Assembly (NCBI RefSeq): GCF_900635455.1
Contig: NZ_LR134116.1
Span: 434,001 to 498,000 of the forward strand
Direction of reading: 5' to 3'
Length of the DNA stretch: 64,000 bases
Origin: Yersinia intermedia
GTDB lineage: Bacteria; Pseudomonadota; Gammaproteobacteria; Enterobacterales; Enterobacteriaceae
Each line of letters opens with the position of its first letter. Position 1 is the stretch's first letter. The notes under the pieces were generated by a model. The model was given only the letters and a program-made list of their open reading frames with translations. It was not told the DNA's origin and did not search any database. Of this stretch, positions 1 to 8,034 are shown in pieces. Position numbers and translations under genes: made by a program.

Positions 1-698
1 GGGATTACCGCCAAAGAGATTAAACCGGGGACAATGGCGGCCAATGCCCAACTGGTCCAGGTAATGGTAATCCCCATTTCACCTGCCAGTTTGCCAATCA
101 TTGGGTTACCGGCCATCGAGGTCAGGAACATCGCACAGGTAATGGCATTACACTGGAAGATACATTGCACCAGAAATGCCCCGATTTTGCGTTCGGTACC
201 GCGCTCTGGTGTCGATTCATAGGCTTCGGAAATTGAGCGGAACAGTGGGGTAATGATGCCACCACATCGGGCGGAGGTAGACGGCATCGCCGGTGCGAAT
301 AGCAAATCGGTCAGCACTAAACCATAAGCCAGACCTAGCGAGCTGTGGCCCAATTTACTGATAAACAGATAACCGACCCGGCGGCCAAAACCTGTTTTAA
401 TAAAGCCGCGTGAGATAAAGAAGGCACAAGCGATCATCCAGATTGTCGGGTCAGCAAAACCGGCTAATATTTCTTTGATGCTCAGCAAACCTGTTGCCGC
501 GACTACCGTCAGGCTAAATATCGCCATTGCTCCTAACGGATATGGCGACAAGATCAGGCCGATAACCGTCGCTGCAAAAACCGCCATGAGGTGCCAGGCG
601 CGCGGGTCTACCGATTCCGGGACGGGGCTAAACCAGATACCTATCCCAATAAATAGGATAAGTAACATCCTTCCTATACGTGTTTTGAATATCGACAT
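1..698 (-). CDS. DASS-family anion (dicarboxylate/citrate-type) transporter, N-terminal part
   Basis: This gene runs off the left edge, so only about 232 N-terminal residues are visible. It starts at ATG 696-698, preceded on the minus strand by an AGGG ribosome-binding site. The translation begins MSIFKTRIGRMLLILFIGIG and is strongly hydrophobic, with several membrane segments. Internal stretches such as WMIACAFFISRGFIKTGFGRR, APAMPSTSARCGGIITPL and MAGNPMIGKLAGEMG resemble the divalent anion:sodium symporter family (CitT/YbhI/TtdT type), inner-membrane carriers of di- and tricarboxylates. The substrate cannot be assigned from half a protein. Family assignment is firm; the specific carrier is open. 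Confidence 0.8.
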   Translation of the reverse strand, partial: MSIFKTRIGRMLLILFIGIGIWFSPVPESVDPRAWHLMAVFAATVIGLILSPYPLGAMAIFSLTVVAATGLLSIKEILAGFADPTIWMIACAFFISRGFIKTGFGRRVGYLFISKLGHSSLGLAYGLVLTDLLFAPAMPSTSARCGGIITPLFRSISEAYESTPERGTERKIGAFLVQCIFQCNAITCAMFLTSMAGNPMIGKLAGEMGITITWTSWALAAIVPGLISLAVI

Positions 699-1147
699 GA
701 TTATTTACCCTGATGCTATTTTATGTGCAGTGTTAATCATCGCCAGTGAAAAAAGCGGTAATAATGAGATGATTAAGGCGGTGATTATATGAAATAACTG
801 TATAGACAAAATAACGTGGCCATTTTGATCAAAGTCATTCTTATATTGTTCGTGGTGGGGATGCACAGTTGGAGAAATATATTATTCTGGCGAGAACAAT
901 TGAGACGAAATCTAGCGGTTACTCTACTTTATTAATTATCCTGTGCGGGATTTTATCTGTTAAAACAACGTAATTTTGCATTAATAGACGAGGTGGTAAA
1001 GTCAGGGGCAGCCTGAGTACAGGCAAATCGGACAGACTAAATCTATTAGTAAAGAATAATGTATAACGCATAAACGTTGCTTATTGGATTTATTACTTTT
1101 AGCCTACTGGAAATTGAATATTATTCTAAGTGTAGCTCTATTTTTGG
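699..1147. other. intergenic region upstream of the DASS transporter
   Basis: About 450 AT-rich bases between the transporter start (minus) and the cold-shock gene terminator. It must hold the transporter promoter. I see no credible coding sequence, repeat-family copy or strong hairpin here. Confidence 0.5.
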
Positions 1148-1182
1148 CAACAAAAAAACCCGCACAAAGGCGGGTTCTTTTT
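1148..1182 (-). terminator. Rho-independent terminator of the cold-shock genes
   Basis: The sequence AAAAAAACCCGC-acaaag-GCGGGTTCTTTTT forms a GC stem flanked by an A run on one side and a T run on the other, so it can work in both directions. It lies about 85 bp beyond the stop of the downstream minus-strand csp gene. Confidence 0.8.
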
Positions 1183-1265
1183 ATTCAGAATAACGTAACT
1201 TATCAGAGCTATCACCTTCATCTATCGTACGTTATTCCAATAGTTTTGGTATCTATTATTGGCTG

Positions 1266-1478
1266 TTACAGCGCAATAACATTAGCCGCTGCTGGGCCTT
1301 TAGCGCCGTTCTCAATAGAGAACTCAACTTTTTGACCTTCATCTAAGGTTTTAAAATCATTACTCTGGATGGCAGAGAAGTGAACGAACACATCTTTGCT
1401 ACCATCAGCAGGAGAGATAAAACCAAAACCTTTATCGGCATTAAACCATTTTACTAAACCAGTCATTTTATTAGACAT
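1266..1478 (-). CDS. cspA2: CspA-type cold-shock protein (downstream tandem copy)
   Basis: A 70-residue single-domain OB-fold RNA chaperone starting [20 protein letters not shown]. The two RNP motifs, KGFGFI and VFVHF, are intact. CspA proteins bind single-stranded RNA and melt secondary structure after cold shock. The start at 1478 was chosen because all family members begin here; upstream extension gives no family similarity. It differs from the second copy (1744-1956) at only a handful of residues, for example [10 protein letters not shown] against [10 protein letters not shown]. The layout matches the bicistronic cspA1/cspA2 arrangement known in Yersinia. A terminator follows at 1148-1182. 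The numbering of the two copies is by analogy. Confidence 0.92.
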   Translation of the reverse strand: MSNKMTGLVKWFNADKGFGFISPADGSKDVFVHFSAIQSNDFKTLDEGQKVEFSIENGAKGPAAANVIAL

Positions 1479-1743
1479 AGAGATACTTCCTTCAATTATT
1501 TTTGATTGCCGCCATAGGCGAGCGGATAGGCTTGGGTACAACTTATGGGGCACTTAGAAGGAATTTCGCGGAGAAGAGGTATCTGTCTGATAACGCTAAT
1601 ACGGAGAACTGCTTTACTAAAACTGCTTGCATAAATGTTACTGTCAACCGGGTACTGCTTATTACTTTATTTGGGGAGCTGGCTACACTGCTCGGGTCTG
1701 GCCGTCATCGCTATCGGCAGCCTACTCCCCTAATCACGCTGTA
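1479..1743 (-). promoter_or_regulatory. spacer/leader of the downstream csp gene, duplicated from the upstream leader
   Basis: The 265 bp between the two csp genes are themselves a diverged copy of the leader of the upstream gene. A 20-bp block at 1608-1627 is identical to 2091-2110 and contains AGTAAA on the minus strand. Farther upstream CGGTTGACAGT looks like a degenerate cold box. This implies that the duplication included the 5' untranslated region, and the second cistron may have kept its own processing or regulatory signals. Confidence 0.6.
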
Positions 1744-1956
1744 TTACAGAGCGACTACGTTTACCGCTGATGGGCCTTTAGCGCCGTTCTCAATAGAGAA
1801 CTCAACTTTTTGACCTTCATCTAAGGTTTTGAAATCATTGCTCTGGATGGCAGAGAAGTGAACGAACACATCTTTGCTACCATCAGCAGGAGTGATGAAA
1901 CCAAAACCTTTACCAGCGTCAAACCATTTTACTAAACCAGTCATTTTATTAGACAT
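1744..1956 (-). CDS. cspA1: CspA-type cold-shock protein (upstream tandem copy)
   Basis: A 70-residue cold-shock domain protein, [20 protein letters not shown] onward, with RNP1 KGFGFI and RNP2 VFVHF. It ends SAVNVVAL where the downstream copy ends AAANVIAL. It acts as a cytoplasmic RNA chaperone. The start at 1956 is preceded by an AAGGAAG ribosome-binding site shared with the other copy. It heads the tandem pair and is preceded by a long cold-box leader, so it should be the first cistron. Its coding sequence is far more similar to 1266-1478 than to other csp families, which fits a recent duplication or gene conversion. Confidence 0.92.
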   Translation of the reverse strand: MSNKMTGLVKWFDAGKGFGFITPADGSKDVFVHFSAIQSNDFKTLDEGQKVEFSIENGAKGPSAVNVVAL

Positions 1957-2139
1957 AGGGATACTTCCTTCAATTATTTTTTGCCACAATAGTGAGGCGA
2001 ACGTGGTCTGTTTTTCAGAGGGTAACTTACTTAGGCACTTAGGAGGAGACTCACGGAGAAGGGATATCTTTGGATATGCTTTAACTGAGGACTGCTTTAC
2101 TAAAACTGCTTTCATAAGGTCTGTGTTCCAAACCGATGA
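1957..2139 (-). promoter_or_regulatory. cspA-type cold-shock 5' leader with cold box
   Basis: Read on the minus strand, 2138-2119 gives CGGTTTGGAACACAGACC and runs on into AAAGCAGTTTTAGTAAAGCAG. This aligns by eye with the start of the E. coli cspA leader (CGGTTTGACGTACAGACC, then AAAGCAGTGTAGTAAGGCAAG). The transcript start is inferred near 2139, giving a leader of about 183 nt, similar to the 159-nt E. coli leader. A -10-like TTAAAT lies just upstream near 2147-2152. The rest of the gap up to the slyB terminator (2140-2319) is AT-rich promoter DNA with no gene. Confidence 0.65.
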
Positions 2140-2319
2140 GGCTATTTAACCACAACACATTCCCTGTGGCAACCTAATATTTGACTACCATAGCCAGTGT
2201 CAATGGTTTTTTCATCTGCTCTGATGTGCGAGTATAATTTTTTATTTTACTAAACAACTGGTTATACCGACAATAGTTGTTGCTAAATTGTAGGATATTT
2301 TTGTGTTAGCAAGCTAAAA

Positions 2320-2342
2320 GCCGGAGGCAAAAACCCCCGGCG
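2320..2342 (-). terminator. terminator of slyB
   Basis: On the minus strand GCCGGGGG-tttttg-CCTCCGGC is followed by TTTT. It lies a few bases after the slyB stop codon. Confidence 0.8.
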
Positions 2343-2349
2343 GGTGAAT

Positions 2350-2820
2350 TTAGCGAGGAGAAACTGTTACTGTGCCGCTACGATCACTGGCAATCATGAC
2401 GCGTTGACCCGCGCTGAAACGCGTTGGCCCTTGTGCCTGTACGACGACGATGTTGCTGCCATCATCTCGGCGAATTTCCAGTTGTACGCCTTCACTACGG
2501 TTCATGGCGCTTTGCACGCCCTGACCTGCCATACCACCAGCTACCGCACCACCTGCCGTTGCCAGACTATTACCACGGCCACCACCAATAGTGTTACCCA
2601 AGAAGCCCCCGACCACCGCACCACCAATGGCCCCGGCCACATTATTTTCACTGCCACCTTGAATGGTGACTGGTCGTGCGGAGACTACCGTACCGTAGGT
2701 TACCGTCTGTACTTGTCGTGCCTGAGAGGCAGTAAAAGTATCACCAGACGCCGTTCTGTTGTTAGCACATCCACTTAATACAGTCGCTGTAAGCGCTACG
2801 GCAATGACCAGTTTATTCAT
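2350..2820 (-). CDS. slyB: SlyB/PcpY-family outer-membrane lipoprotein
   Basis: A 156-residue lipoprotein. The ATG at 2820 is preferred over the TTG at 2826: it is preceded by AGGGG at good spacing and gives MNKLVIAVALTATVLSGCAN, a clean signal peptide with lipobox LSGC, so the mature N-terminal Cys is residue 18. The glycine-rich middle (GAIGGAVVGGFLGNTIGGG) is the glycine-zipper 2TM segment of the SlyB family, and the C-terminal half forms a small beta domain ending VTVSPR as in E. coli. SlyB is a PhoP-regulated envelope-stress lipoprotein of the outer membrane. It is monocistronic with its own terminator. Confidence 0.93.
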   Translation of the reverse strand: MNKLVIAVALTATVLSGCANNRTASGDTFTASQARQVQTVTYGTVVSARPVTIQGGSENNVAGAIGGAVVGGFLGNTIGGGRGNSLATAGGAVAGGMAGQGVQSAMNRSEGVQLEIRRDDGSNIVVVQAQGPTRFSAGQRVMIASDRSGTVTVSPR

Positions 2821-3070
2821 AATCAAACCCCTATTATCGGTACAAATCAGACTTCGTCAGCAATACCCTTCCTACTTGACGTTACAGCGGTGCCGTTTTG
2901 CTGTAACGCCCAATATGTTGAGTATAGATAGTTGTTAATAATGACTATAGCGTGAGAACGATTAATCTGAGGAAATAAATATGATCGCAGTGTATATAGG
3001 CGGAGTTACCGCATGCCGAGCATGGGGCATTTATGGCGTGAACCCGCAGGGGGCAAACAGGGGGCGTAAT
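2821..3070. other. intergenic region with the slyB promoter
   Basis: Together with the fis terminator the gap is about 310 bp. The first 60 bases hold the slyB ribosome-binding site. The remainder is AT-rich and must hold the slyB promoter. No credible small gene is visible. Confidence 0.4.
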
Positions 3071-3106
3071 AAAAAAGGCGCGCTCCGTGTGGAGTACGCC
3101 TTTTTA
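3071..3106 (-). terminator. terminator of the dusB-fis operon
   Basis: A long hairpin, AAAAAGGCGCGCTCC-gtgt-GGAGTACGCCTTTTT, lies about 25 bp after fis. A/T runs at both ends make it a potentially bidirectional intrinsic terminator. Confidence 0.88.
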
Positions 3107-3129
3107 AACAACAAGTTAACCGACTAGTA

Positions 3130-3426
3130 TCAGTTCATGCCGTATTTTTTCAATTTCTTACGCAGCGTGCCACGGTTGATGCCCATCATCAGGGCAGCGC
3201 GGGTTTGGTTGCCACGGGTGTATTGCATCACCATGTCCAACAATGGCTGTTCAACTTCAGCCAGTACCAACTCATACAGGTCACTCACATCCTGACCATT
3301 CAGTTGAGCAAAATAGTTCTTCAGTGCTTGTTTAACCGAGTCACGCAAAGGCTTTTGAGTCACCTGATCTTGTGAATTTACGGTTGCAACGGTCAGTACG
3401 TCAGAATTTACGCGTTGTTCGAACAT
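3130..3426 (-). CDS. fis: DNA-binding protein Fis
   Basis: A 98-residue nucleoid protein, the usual length. It starts [20 protein letters not shown], with the flexible N-terminal beta-hairpin arms used in Hin/Gin inversion, then the dimer core, and ends in the helix-turn-helix [19 protein letters not shown]. Fis bends DNA, activates rRNA promoters and shapes chromosome supercoiling in early exponential growth. It follows dusB after 24 bp, the classic dusB-fis operon, and is read from the promoter in front of dusB. Confidence 0.98.
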
Positions 3427-3450
3427 AGTTCTGTCAGCTCTTTTTTCTGT

Positions 3451-4416
3451 TTACGCAAGATTTTCGAAATATGCCTCCAACGCCTCCAGCTGTTCGCTGG
3501 CATCCTCAATGGCGTTGAATGTGCGCCGAAACTGGTCGTTAGGGGCATGCTCCTGGAGATACCAAGAGACGTGCTTACGTGCAATACGAAATCCCTTGCC
3601 TGGACCATAAAAGTCGTGCAATTCCCGTATATGCCCGTTTAACAAGCGCTGCACTTCGCCAAGTGGCATCGGTGGCAGCAACTCCCCAGTGTCCAGATAA
3701 TGCTGGATTTCCCGGAAGATCCAAGGTCTTCCCTGAGCGGCACGTCCTATCATCAGAGCATCAGCTCCAGTGTAGTCGAGCACCGCTCTGGCTTTATGCG
3801 GGTCAGTGATGTCGCCATTCGCGATAACGGGAATGGAAACAATCTGCTTAACTGCCCGAATGCTGTCGTATTCCGCTTCACCATTAAACAGGCAAGAACG
3901 GGTTCGGCCATGAATCGTCAGGGCTTGTATACCACAATTTTCGGCCAGTTGGGCAATTTCTATACAGTTACGGTGTTCGGTCGACCAACCAGTTCTGATC
4001 TTCAGCGTTACTGGCACATCTACCGCATTGACCACTGCGGAGAGGATTTGTTTAACCAAATCAGGATGTTGCAATAATGCAGATCCTGCCAGTTTGCGGT
4101 TCACTTTCTTGGCTGGACATCCCATATTGATGTCGATGATTTGTGCACCATTAGCCACATTGATTCTGGCTGCTGCTGCCATCTCATCTGGATCGTTACC
4201 GGCAATTTGCACGGTACGAATACCAGGCTCATCGCTATGAACCATACGCAAACGCGACTTATCCGTCCGCCAGACCTCAGGATTCGAGGAGAGCATTTCA
4301 GATACCGTCATCCCAGCCCCCATGCCATGACATAGCGCTCTGAAGGGGCGGTCTGTTATACCAGCCATCGGGGCGGCAATCAGGCAATTTGTAAGCTGGA
4401 AGTGTCCAATACGCAT
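3451..4416 (-). CDS. dusB: tRNA-dihydrouridine synthase B
   Basis: A 321-residue FMN enzyme that reduces U17 in tRNA to dihydrouridine. The ATG at 4416 ([19 protein letters not shown]) gives exactly the E. coli length; the TTG six bases earlier is rejected. The TIM-barrel FMN domain carries the N-terminal loop [12 protein letters not shown], the catalytic cysteine in [18 protein letters not shown] and the phosphate-binding [13 protein letters not shown]. The C-terminal helical domain (about 245-321) recognises tRNA. It is the first gene of the dusB-fis operon. Confidence 0.97.
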   Translation of the reverse strand: MRIGHFQLTNCLIAAPMAGITDRPFRALCHGMGAGMTVSEMLSSNPEVWRTDKSRLRMVHSDEPGIRTVQIAGNDPDEMAAAARINVANGAQIIDINMGCPAKKVNRKLAGSALLQHPDLVKQILSAVVNAVDVPVTLKIRTGWSTEHRNCIEIAQLAENCGIQALTIHGRTRSCLFNGEAEYDSIRAVKQIVSIPVIANGDITDPHKARAVLDYTGADALMIGRAAQGRPWIFREIQHYLDTGELLPPMPLGEVQRLLNGHIRELHDFYGPGKGFRIARKHVSWYLQEHAPNDQFRRTFNAIEDASEQLEALEAYFENLA

Positions 4417-4830
4417 AGACAAAGAATGACCACACTGTGTCCGTAAGGGCGCGTATATTACGCATTTTTGCGCTCAGATGAAAGGCCAAACTTTGACCAA
4501 TTGATGAAAAAAGAGCGATAAAATACCCATTAAACTTGGCTAATTAATTATTTATTCATATATAACATGATGTTAACTTGAATTGATTAATTTGTGCGCT
4601 TAAGGATTTTCTACTAAACATCACAATTATCGACAGGTTATGCCTCATCAGCCTGGTCGAAAGTGCTGATTTATTCATCAAATCAATGATAAAGCACAGA
4701 TAGAAATGAGTCAGACCTCTCATTTCAGTTAAAAAAAGAGTGTAGTGAATTGCCGGGAATGCTAACTCAGCAGGGGGGATAGTCCCTGCTATGGCGTAGC
4801 AGCCTTAGCAGGGGAGTCAGTTTTGCGTGC
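4417..4830. other. intergenic region between prmA and dusB
   Basis: 414 bp without a gene. The right-hand part holds a palindrome AGCAGGG..CCCTGCT near 4767-4788 just beyond the prmA stop, and a small AATGAG..CTCATT hairpin near 4704-4723. The left end carries the dusB-fis promoter. The AT-rich middle probably contains Fis autoregulatory sites, which are too degenerate for me to place by eye. Confidence 0.45.
4455..4483 (-). promoter_or_regulatory. dusB-fis promoter with GC-rich discriminator
   Basis: On the minus strand TTTCAT and TAATAT (RC of 4478-4483 and 4455-4460) are separated by 17 bp. The context GCGTAATATACGC and the following GC-rich discriminator match the E. coli fis promoter as I remember it, including the poor -35 that makes it growth-rate and ppGpp sensitive. 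The start of transcription would be near 4448. Confidence 0.65.
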
Positions 4831-5712
4831 TTACTGCTTGATACCGGTAATACGGCACCATTCTTCTTTCTCTGCCACGGGATCGAGGGTGAATTTATCC
4901 TCATAAGCCTGCGCGACGCCCAGTGCCTGGGTTGCCAGTACGCCAGATAACCCCAAATGACCGCCCGCGACCGGGAGTACGCTAATCAGTGGAGCCAGCT
5001 CGCGCAAGGGGCCAGCCAGAATATTGGCGACCACCACATCGGCAGATAAGTCTGCTGGCTGGTCTTTGGCAAGATACAGCTCCAGACGCTCTGAAACGCC
5101 GTTACGCTGTGCGTTATCACGACTGGCCTGAATGGCCTGCGGATCGATGTCGATGCCAATAGCGCGCGTTGCACCGAGTTTTAGCGCGGCAATTGCCAGG
5201 ATGCCAGAGCCACAACCGAAGTCGATAACGGTTTTACCGTCCAGGCTGAGGCTATCGAGCCATTGCAGACACAATGCGGTGGTTGGGTGGGTACCCGTAC
5301 CAAATGCCAAACCAGGGTCCAGCATCACGTTGACCGCTGTTGGGTCCGGCACATCACGCCAGCTCGGGCAGATCCACAAGCGTTCACCGAAACGCATCGG
5401 ATGGAAATTATCCATCCATTCACGTTCCCAATCTTTATCTTCCAACTGCTCAATCTTATGGATAAAGCCTTTACCGAGTTGCGGGTTGTATTCCAGCATG
5501 GCGATCACTGCGGCCATATCCGTTTCAGCATCGTACAGGCCAATCACATCAGTATCGCCCCACAGACGCGTTTCCCCTGGTAGCGGCTCAAACACCGGAT
5601 TATCGTGGGTATCCTGAAACGTGACTGACACCGCGCCACTTTCAATCAATGCGTCCCCAAGGGATTCGGCCTGATTGCCAGTGGTGTTTAATTTTAGTTG
5701 AATCCAAGGCAT
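4831..5712 (-). CDS. prmA: ribosomal protein L11 methyltransferase
   Basis: A 293-residue SAM-dependent methyltransferase that trimethylates ribosomal protein L11 on several amino groups. It has the small N-terminal L11-recognition domain (about 1-60, [20 protein letters not shown]), a linker helix and a Rossmann catalytic domain with motif [21 protein letters not shown] and the acceptor motif [10 protein letters not shown]. Length equals E. coli PrmA. It follows panF on the minus strand, separated by a repeat element, as in the E. coli yhdT-panF-prmA order. Confidence 0.97.
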   Translation of the reverse strand: MPWIQLKLNTTGNQAESLGDALIESGAVSVTFQDTHDNPVFEPLPGETRLWGDTDVIGLYDAETDMAAVIAMLEYNPQLGKGFIHKIEQLEDKDWEREWMDNFHPMRFGERLWICPSWRDVPDPTAVNVMLDPGLAFGTGTHPTTALCLQWLDSLSLDGKTVIDFGCGSGILAIAALKLGATRAIGIDIDPQAIQASRDNAQRNGVSERLELYLAKDQPADLSADVVVANILAGPLRELAPLISVLPVAGGHLGLSGVLATQALGVAQAYEDKFTLDPVAEKEEWCRITGIKQ

Positions 5713-5732
5713 AACTTTTCTCTCAAAAGCTC

Positions 5733-5861
5733 AATCCCCTTCATCTTTCAAATCGCAGGGGTGTTGGCTGTGCTCACGCACCCGAATCACTTGACTGTGT
5801 AAGCTCATCGGGATGCCCTCGCTTGCCGCCTTCCTGCATTTTGAAATCTATTGGGTATATA
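5733..5861. repeat. dispersed palindromic repeat, long form
   Basis: Begins ATCCCCTTCATCTTTCAAAT and ends AAATCTATTGGGTATAT, with imperfect terminal inverted repeats. The central hairpin is CACCCGAATCACTTG..TAAGCTCATCGGGATG. It sits between panF and prmA and so may be transcribed with them. It is one of at least eleven copies in this window. Confidence 0.75.
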
Positions 5862-5887
5862 ATTGAGCTGATATAAATTAATCGTTT

Positions 5888-7342
5888 CTAATCAGCGCTA
5901 ACTACCACGGGCTGTCGTGCCCGCGCTCTGTCGCCAAACTGATTACCGATATAAAACGCCAGCAGATTAAGCACCAGTGACGGCACTATCGGGTGCAGAC
6001 CGGCTATCTTAATATTGAAACTGGCCAGTACCGTATAGCATACCGCACCGACAATCATAGAGCTAAGGGCACCATGAGCATTGGCTCGCTCCCAGTACAG
6101 CCCTAGCACCAATGGCCAGAGGAATACGGCTTCCAGGCCACCAAAGGCCAACAGATTCAGCCAGATAATCATTTCTGGCGGCCGCCAGGCTGCAAGTAAC
6201 AGTAACAGCCCAAGAATAAGCGTTGATAAGCTGGAAATACGCGCCAACTTGCGTTCATTCTTCAACTCTTCCGGCCGCAGATTGAGATATAAATCTTTCA
6301 CGATGGTTGCAGACGATTGCAGCAACTGGGCATTGATGGTCGACATAATCGCCGCCATGGGTGCCGCCAGAAAGATCCCGGCGGCAAAGGGCGGTAACAC
6401 TGTGATCATCAGTGTCGGGATCACCTGATCGGGGATCTTCAAGTCCGGCAGGATCGCCCGGCCCAATGCGCCAGCCAAATGCATGCCGAACATCAGGATT
6501 GCGACCACAATGGTGCCGATGATAATGCCACGGTGTACCGCTTTGCTATCACGATACGAAATACAGCGCACGGCAGTATGTGGCAGGCCAATCACGCCAA
6601 AACACACCAGGATCCAGAACGAGGCCATAAACGGCAGATCAAGGATCTTCTCACCACCTTGCGGTGAAACTAGCGCTGGATCAATATGTTGTAGTGTATC
6701 GATGGCTTTATGCAGCCCACCTGCGGCATGGATCACCGCCACAAGCAGTAAAATAGTGCCGATCAACATCACCAGCCCTTGCAAGGCATCGTTCAATACA
6801 CTGGCGCGGAAACCACCAAAAGAGGTATATAGCGCGATACTGATACCAAATATTAATAAGCCGGTATCGTAAGGAATGCCCGCTGCGGTTTCCAGCAAAC
6901 GTGCACCACCAATAAACTGCACGGTCATGGCACCGACAAATGCCACCAACAAGCTGATACTGGCCAACCACACCAGTAACCGGCTTTGATAGCGGGCATA
7001 CAGCATATCGTTGAGGGTCACGGCATTATAGCGGCGTGCCAGAATAGCGAACTTCTTGCCCAGAACACCCAGTGACAGCCAGACCGCAGGTAACTGGATC
7101 ATCGCCAATAACACCCAACCAAGGCCATATTTATAGGCAGCACCCGGCCCGCCAATAAATGAACTGGCACTGATATAAGTGGCGGTCAGGGTCATTGCCA
7201 GTACGAATCCTCCCATCGAGCGGTTGCCGATAAAGTATTCGTTTAGAAAACTTCCGGTTTTTTGGCGGGTATAGGCATAAATTGATAAGCCAAATACCAT
7301 TGCCAGATAGCCCACCAATGGCAGGACAACATCAGTTTGCAT
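5888..7342 (-). CDS. panF: sodium/pantothenate symporter
   Basis: A 484-residue inner-membrane carrier of the solute:sodium symporter family, which imports pantothenate with Na+ for coenzyme A synthesis. It has about 13 predicted membrane segments; NEYFIGNRSMGGFVLAMTLT, ASSFIGGPGAAYKYGLGWVL and the long LARRYNAVTLNDMLYARYQ loop match E. coli PanF nearly residue for residue. Two in-frame ATGs exist. The one at 7342 is preferred because GGAGG lies six bases before it, while it abuts the ATG at 7348. It overlaps the end of yhdT by 11 bp, so the two are co-translated. Confidence 0.96.
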   Translation of the reverse strand: MQTDVVLPLVGYLAMVFGLSIYAYTRQKTGSFLNEYFIGNRSMGGFVLAMTLTATYISASSFIGGPGAAYKYGLGWVLLAMIQLPAVWLSLGVLGKKFAILARRYNAVTLNDMLYARYQSRLLVWLASISLLVAFVGAMTVQFIGGARLLETAAGIPYDTGLLIFGISIALYTSFGGFRASVLNDALQGLVMLIGTILLLVAVIHAAGGLHKAIDTLQHIDPALVSPQGGEKILDLPFMASFWILVCFGVIGLPHTAVRCISYRDSKAVHRGIIIGTIVVAILMFGMHLAGALGRAILPDLKIPDQVIPTLMITVLPPFAAGIFLAAPMAAIMSTINAQLLQSSATIVKDLYLNLRPEELKNERKLARISSLSTLILGLLLLLAAWRPPEMIIWLNLLAFGGLEAVFLWPLVLGLYWERANAHGALSSMIVGAVCYTVLASFNIKIAGLHPIVPSLVLNLLAFYIGNQFGDRARARQPVVVSAD

Positions 7343-7574
7343 TATCATCCTCCAGCGAGATATCGCGGAAGACGAAACGCACCATCAGAGCGCACAGCAC
7401 AATAAACACCAGTGGCAGCGCAATACAGGCGGCTTCAAACCAAGCCGGGAGGCCAGTCATGCCGGGGATATTACCGGGTAAATACGCAGTCAATATCCAG
7501 CCAGCCAGATAAGCCAATGTTAAACCAAAGGCCCAGCGCGCTTCTTTGTGAGCTTGTATGAATCTTGTTTCCAT
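7332..7574 (-). CDS. yhdT: YhdT family small inner-membrane protein
   Basis: An 80-residue membrane protein starting METRFIQAHKEARWAFGLTL, the E. coli YhdT length. It has two membrane segments (about 14-34 and 46-66) and an acidic C-terminus, DISLEDDNAN. The longer reading frame upstream has no family match, so the ATG at 7574 is chosen. Members always precede panF and overlap it, which suggests a helper role for the symporter. No function has been shown for the family to my knowledge. Confidence 0.92.
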   Translation of the reverse strand: METRFIQAHKEARWAFGLTLAYLAGWILTAYLPGNIPGMTGLPAWFEAACIALPLVFIVLCALMVRFVFRDISLEDDNAN

Positions 7575-7590
7575 TGTTCTCCCCATACCC

Positions 7591-7945
7591 TTTGTACTTG
7601 GCGCGACAGCGTTGTTAGCCGCTCTCACCCACCCGAATCACTGACGTGAGTCAGCTCATCGGGATGTGTTCGTTTGCTGCCTAGCTGTCACACCAATTAC
7701 TGTGGGTAATAATATCTTTGTACTTGGCGCGACAGCGTTGTTAGCCGCGCGCGCTCACCCGAATCACTGACGTGAGTCAGCTCATCGGGATGTGTTCGTT
7801 TGCTGCCTGGCTGTCACACCCATTACTGTGGGTAATAATATCTTTGTACTTGGCGCGACAGCGTTGTTAGCCGCGCTCACTCACCCGAATTAACTTATCG
7901 GATTTCATTAGATTGCCGCTTGACTACAACACCAATAACTTCAGA
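7591..7945. repeat. three tandem copies of a 126-bp palindromic unit
   Basis: Units begin TTTGTACTTGGCGCGACAGC at 7591, 7717 and 7843, exactly 126 bp apart. The first two are near-identical over the full unit; the third diverges after about 45 bp. Each full unit contains the hairpin CCCGA-atca-CTGAC-gtga-GTCAG-ctca-TCGGG. The unit shares the central part (CACCCGAATCAC..GGGATG..TTGCTGCCT) with the dispersed repeats elsewhere in the window. It fills the gap between accC and yhdT, which otherwise holds only the accC terminator and the yhdT upstream region. Confidence 0.85.
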
Positions 7946-7973
7946 TAGATAAGTCGAAATAAAATTTCAAAAG

Positions 7974-7999
7974 AAAAAAGACCGGTGATTAACCGGCCT
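7974..7999 (-). terminator. terminator of accBC
   Basis: On the minus strand GGCCGGTTAATCACCGGTC is followed by TTTTTT. It lies about 35 bp beyond the accC stop codon. Confidence 0.8.
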
Positions 8000-8034
8000 T
8001 GATATAAAAGACTAACAGCATGAAGAACAAAATA

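Noticed and set aside
1084..2149. Plus-strand frames across the csp genes
   Set aside because: They are complements of the two csp genes and their leaders; similarity between them reflects the duplication, not coding.
7591..7945. CRISPR-like array
   Set aside because: The repeats are 126 bp, contiguous without unique spacers and contain internal hairpins of the dispersed family; there are no cas genes.
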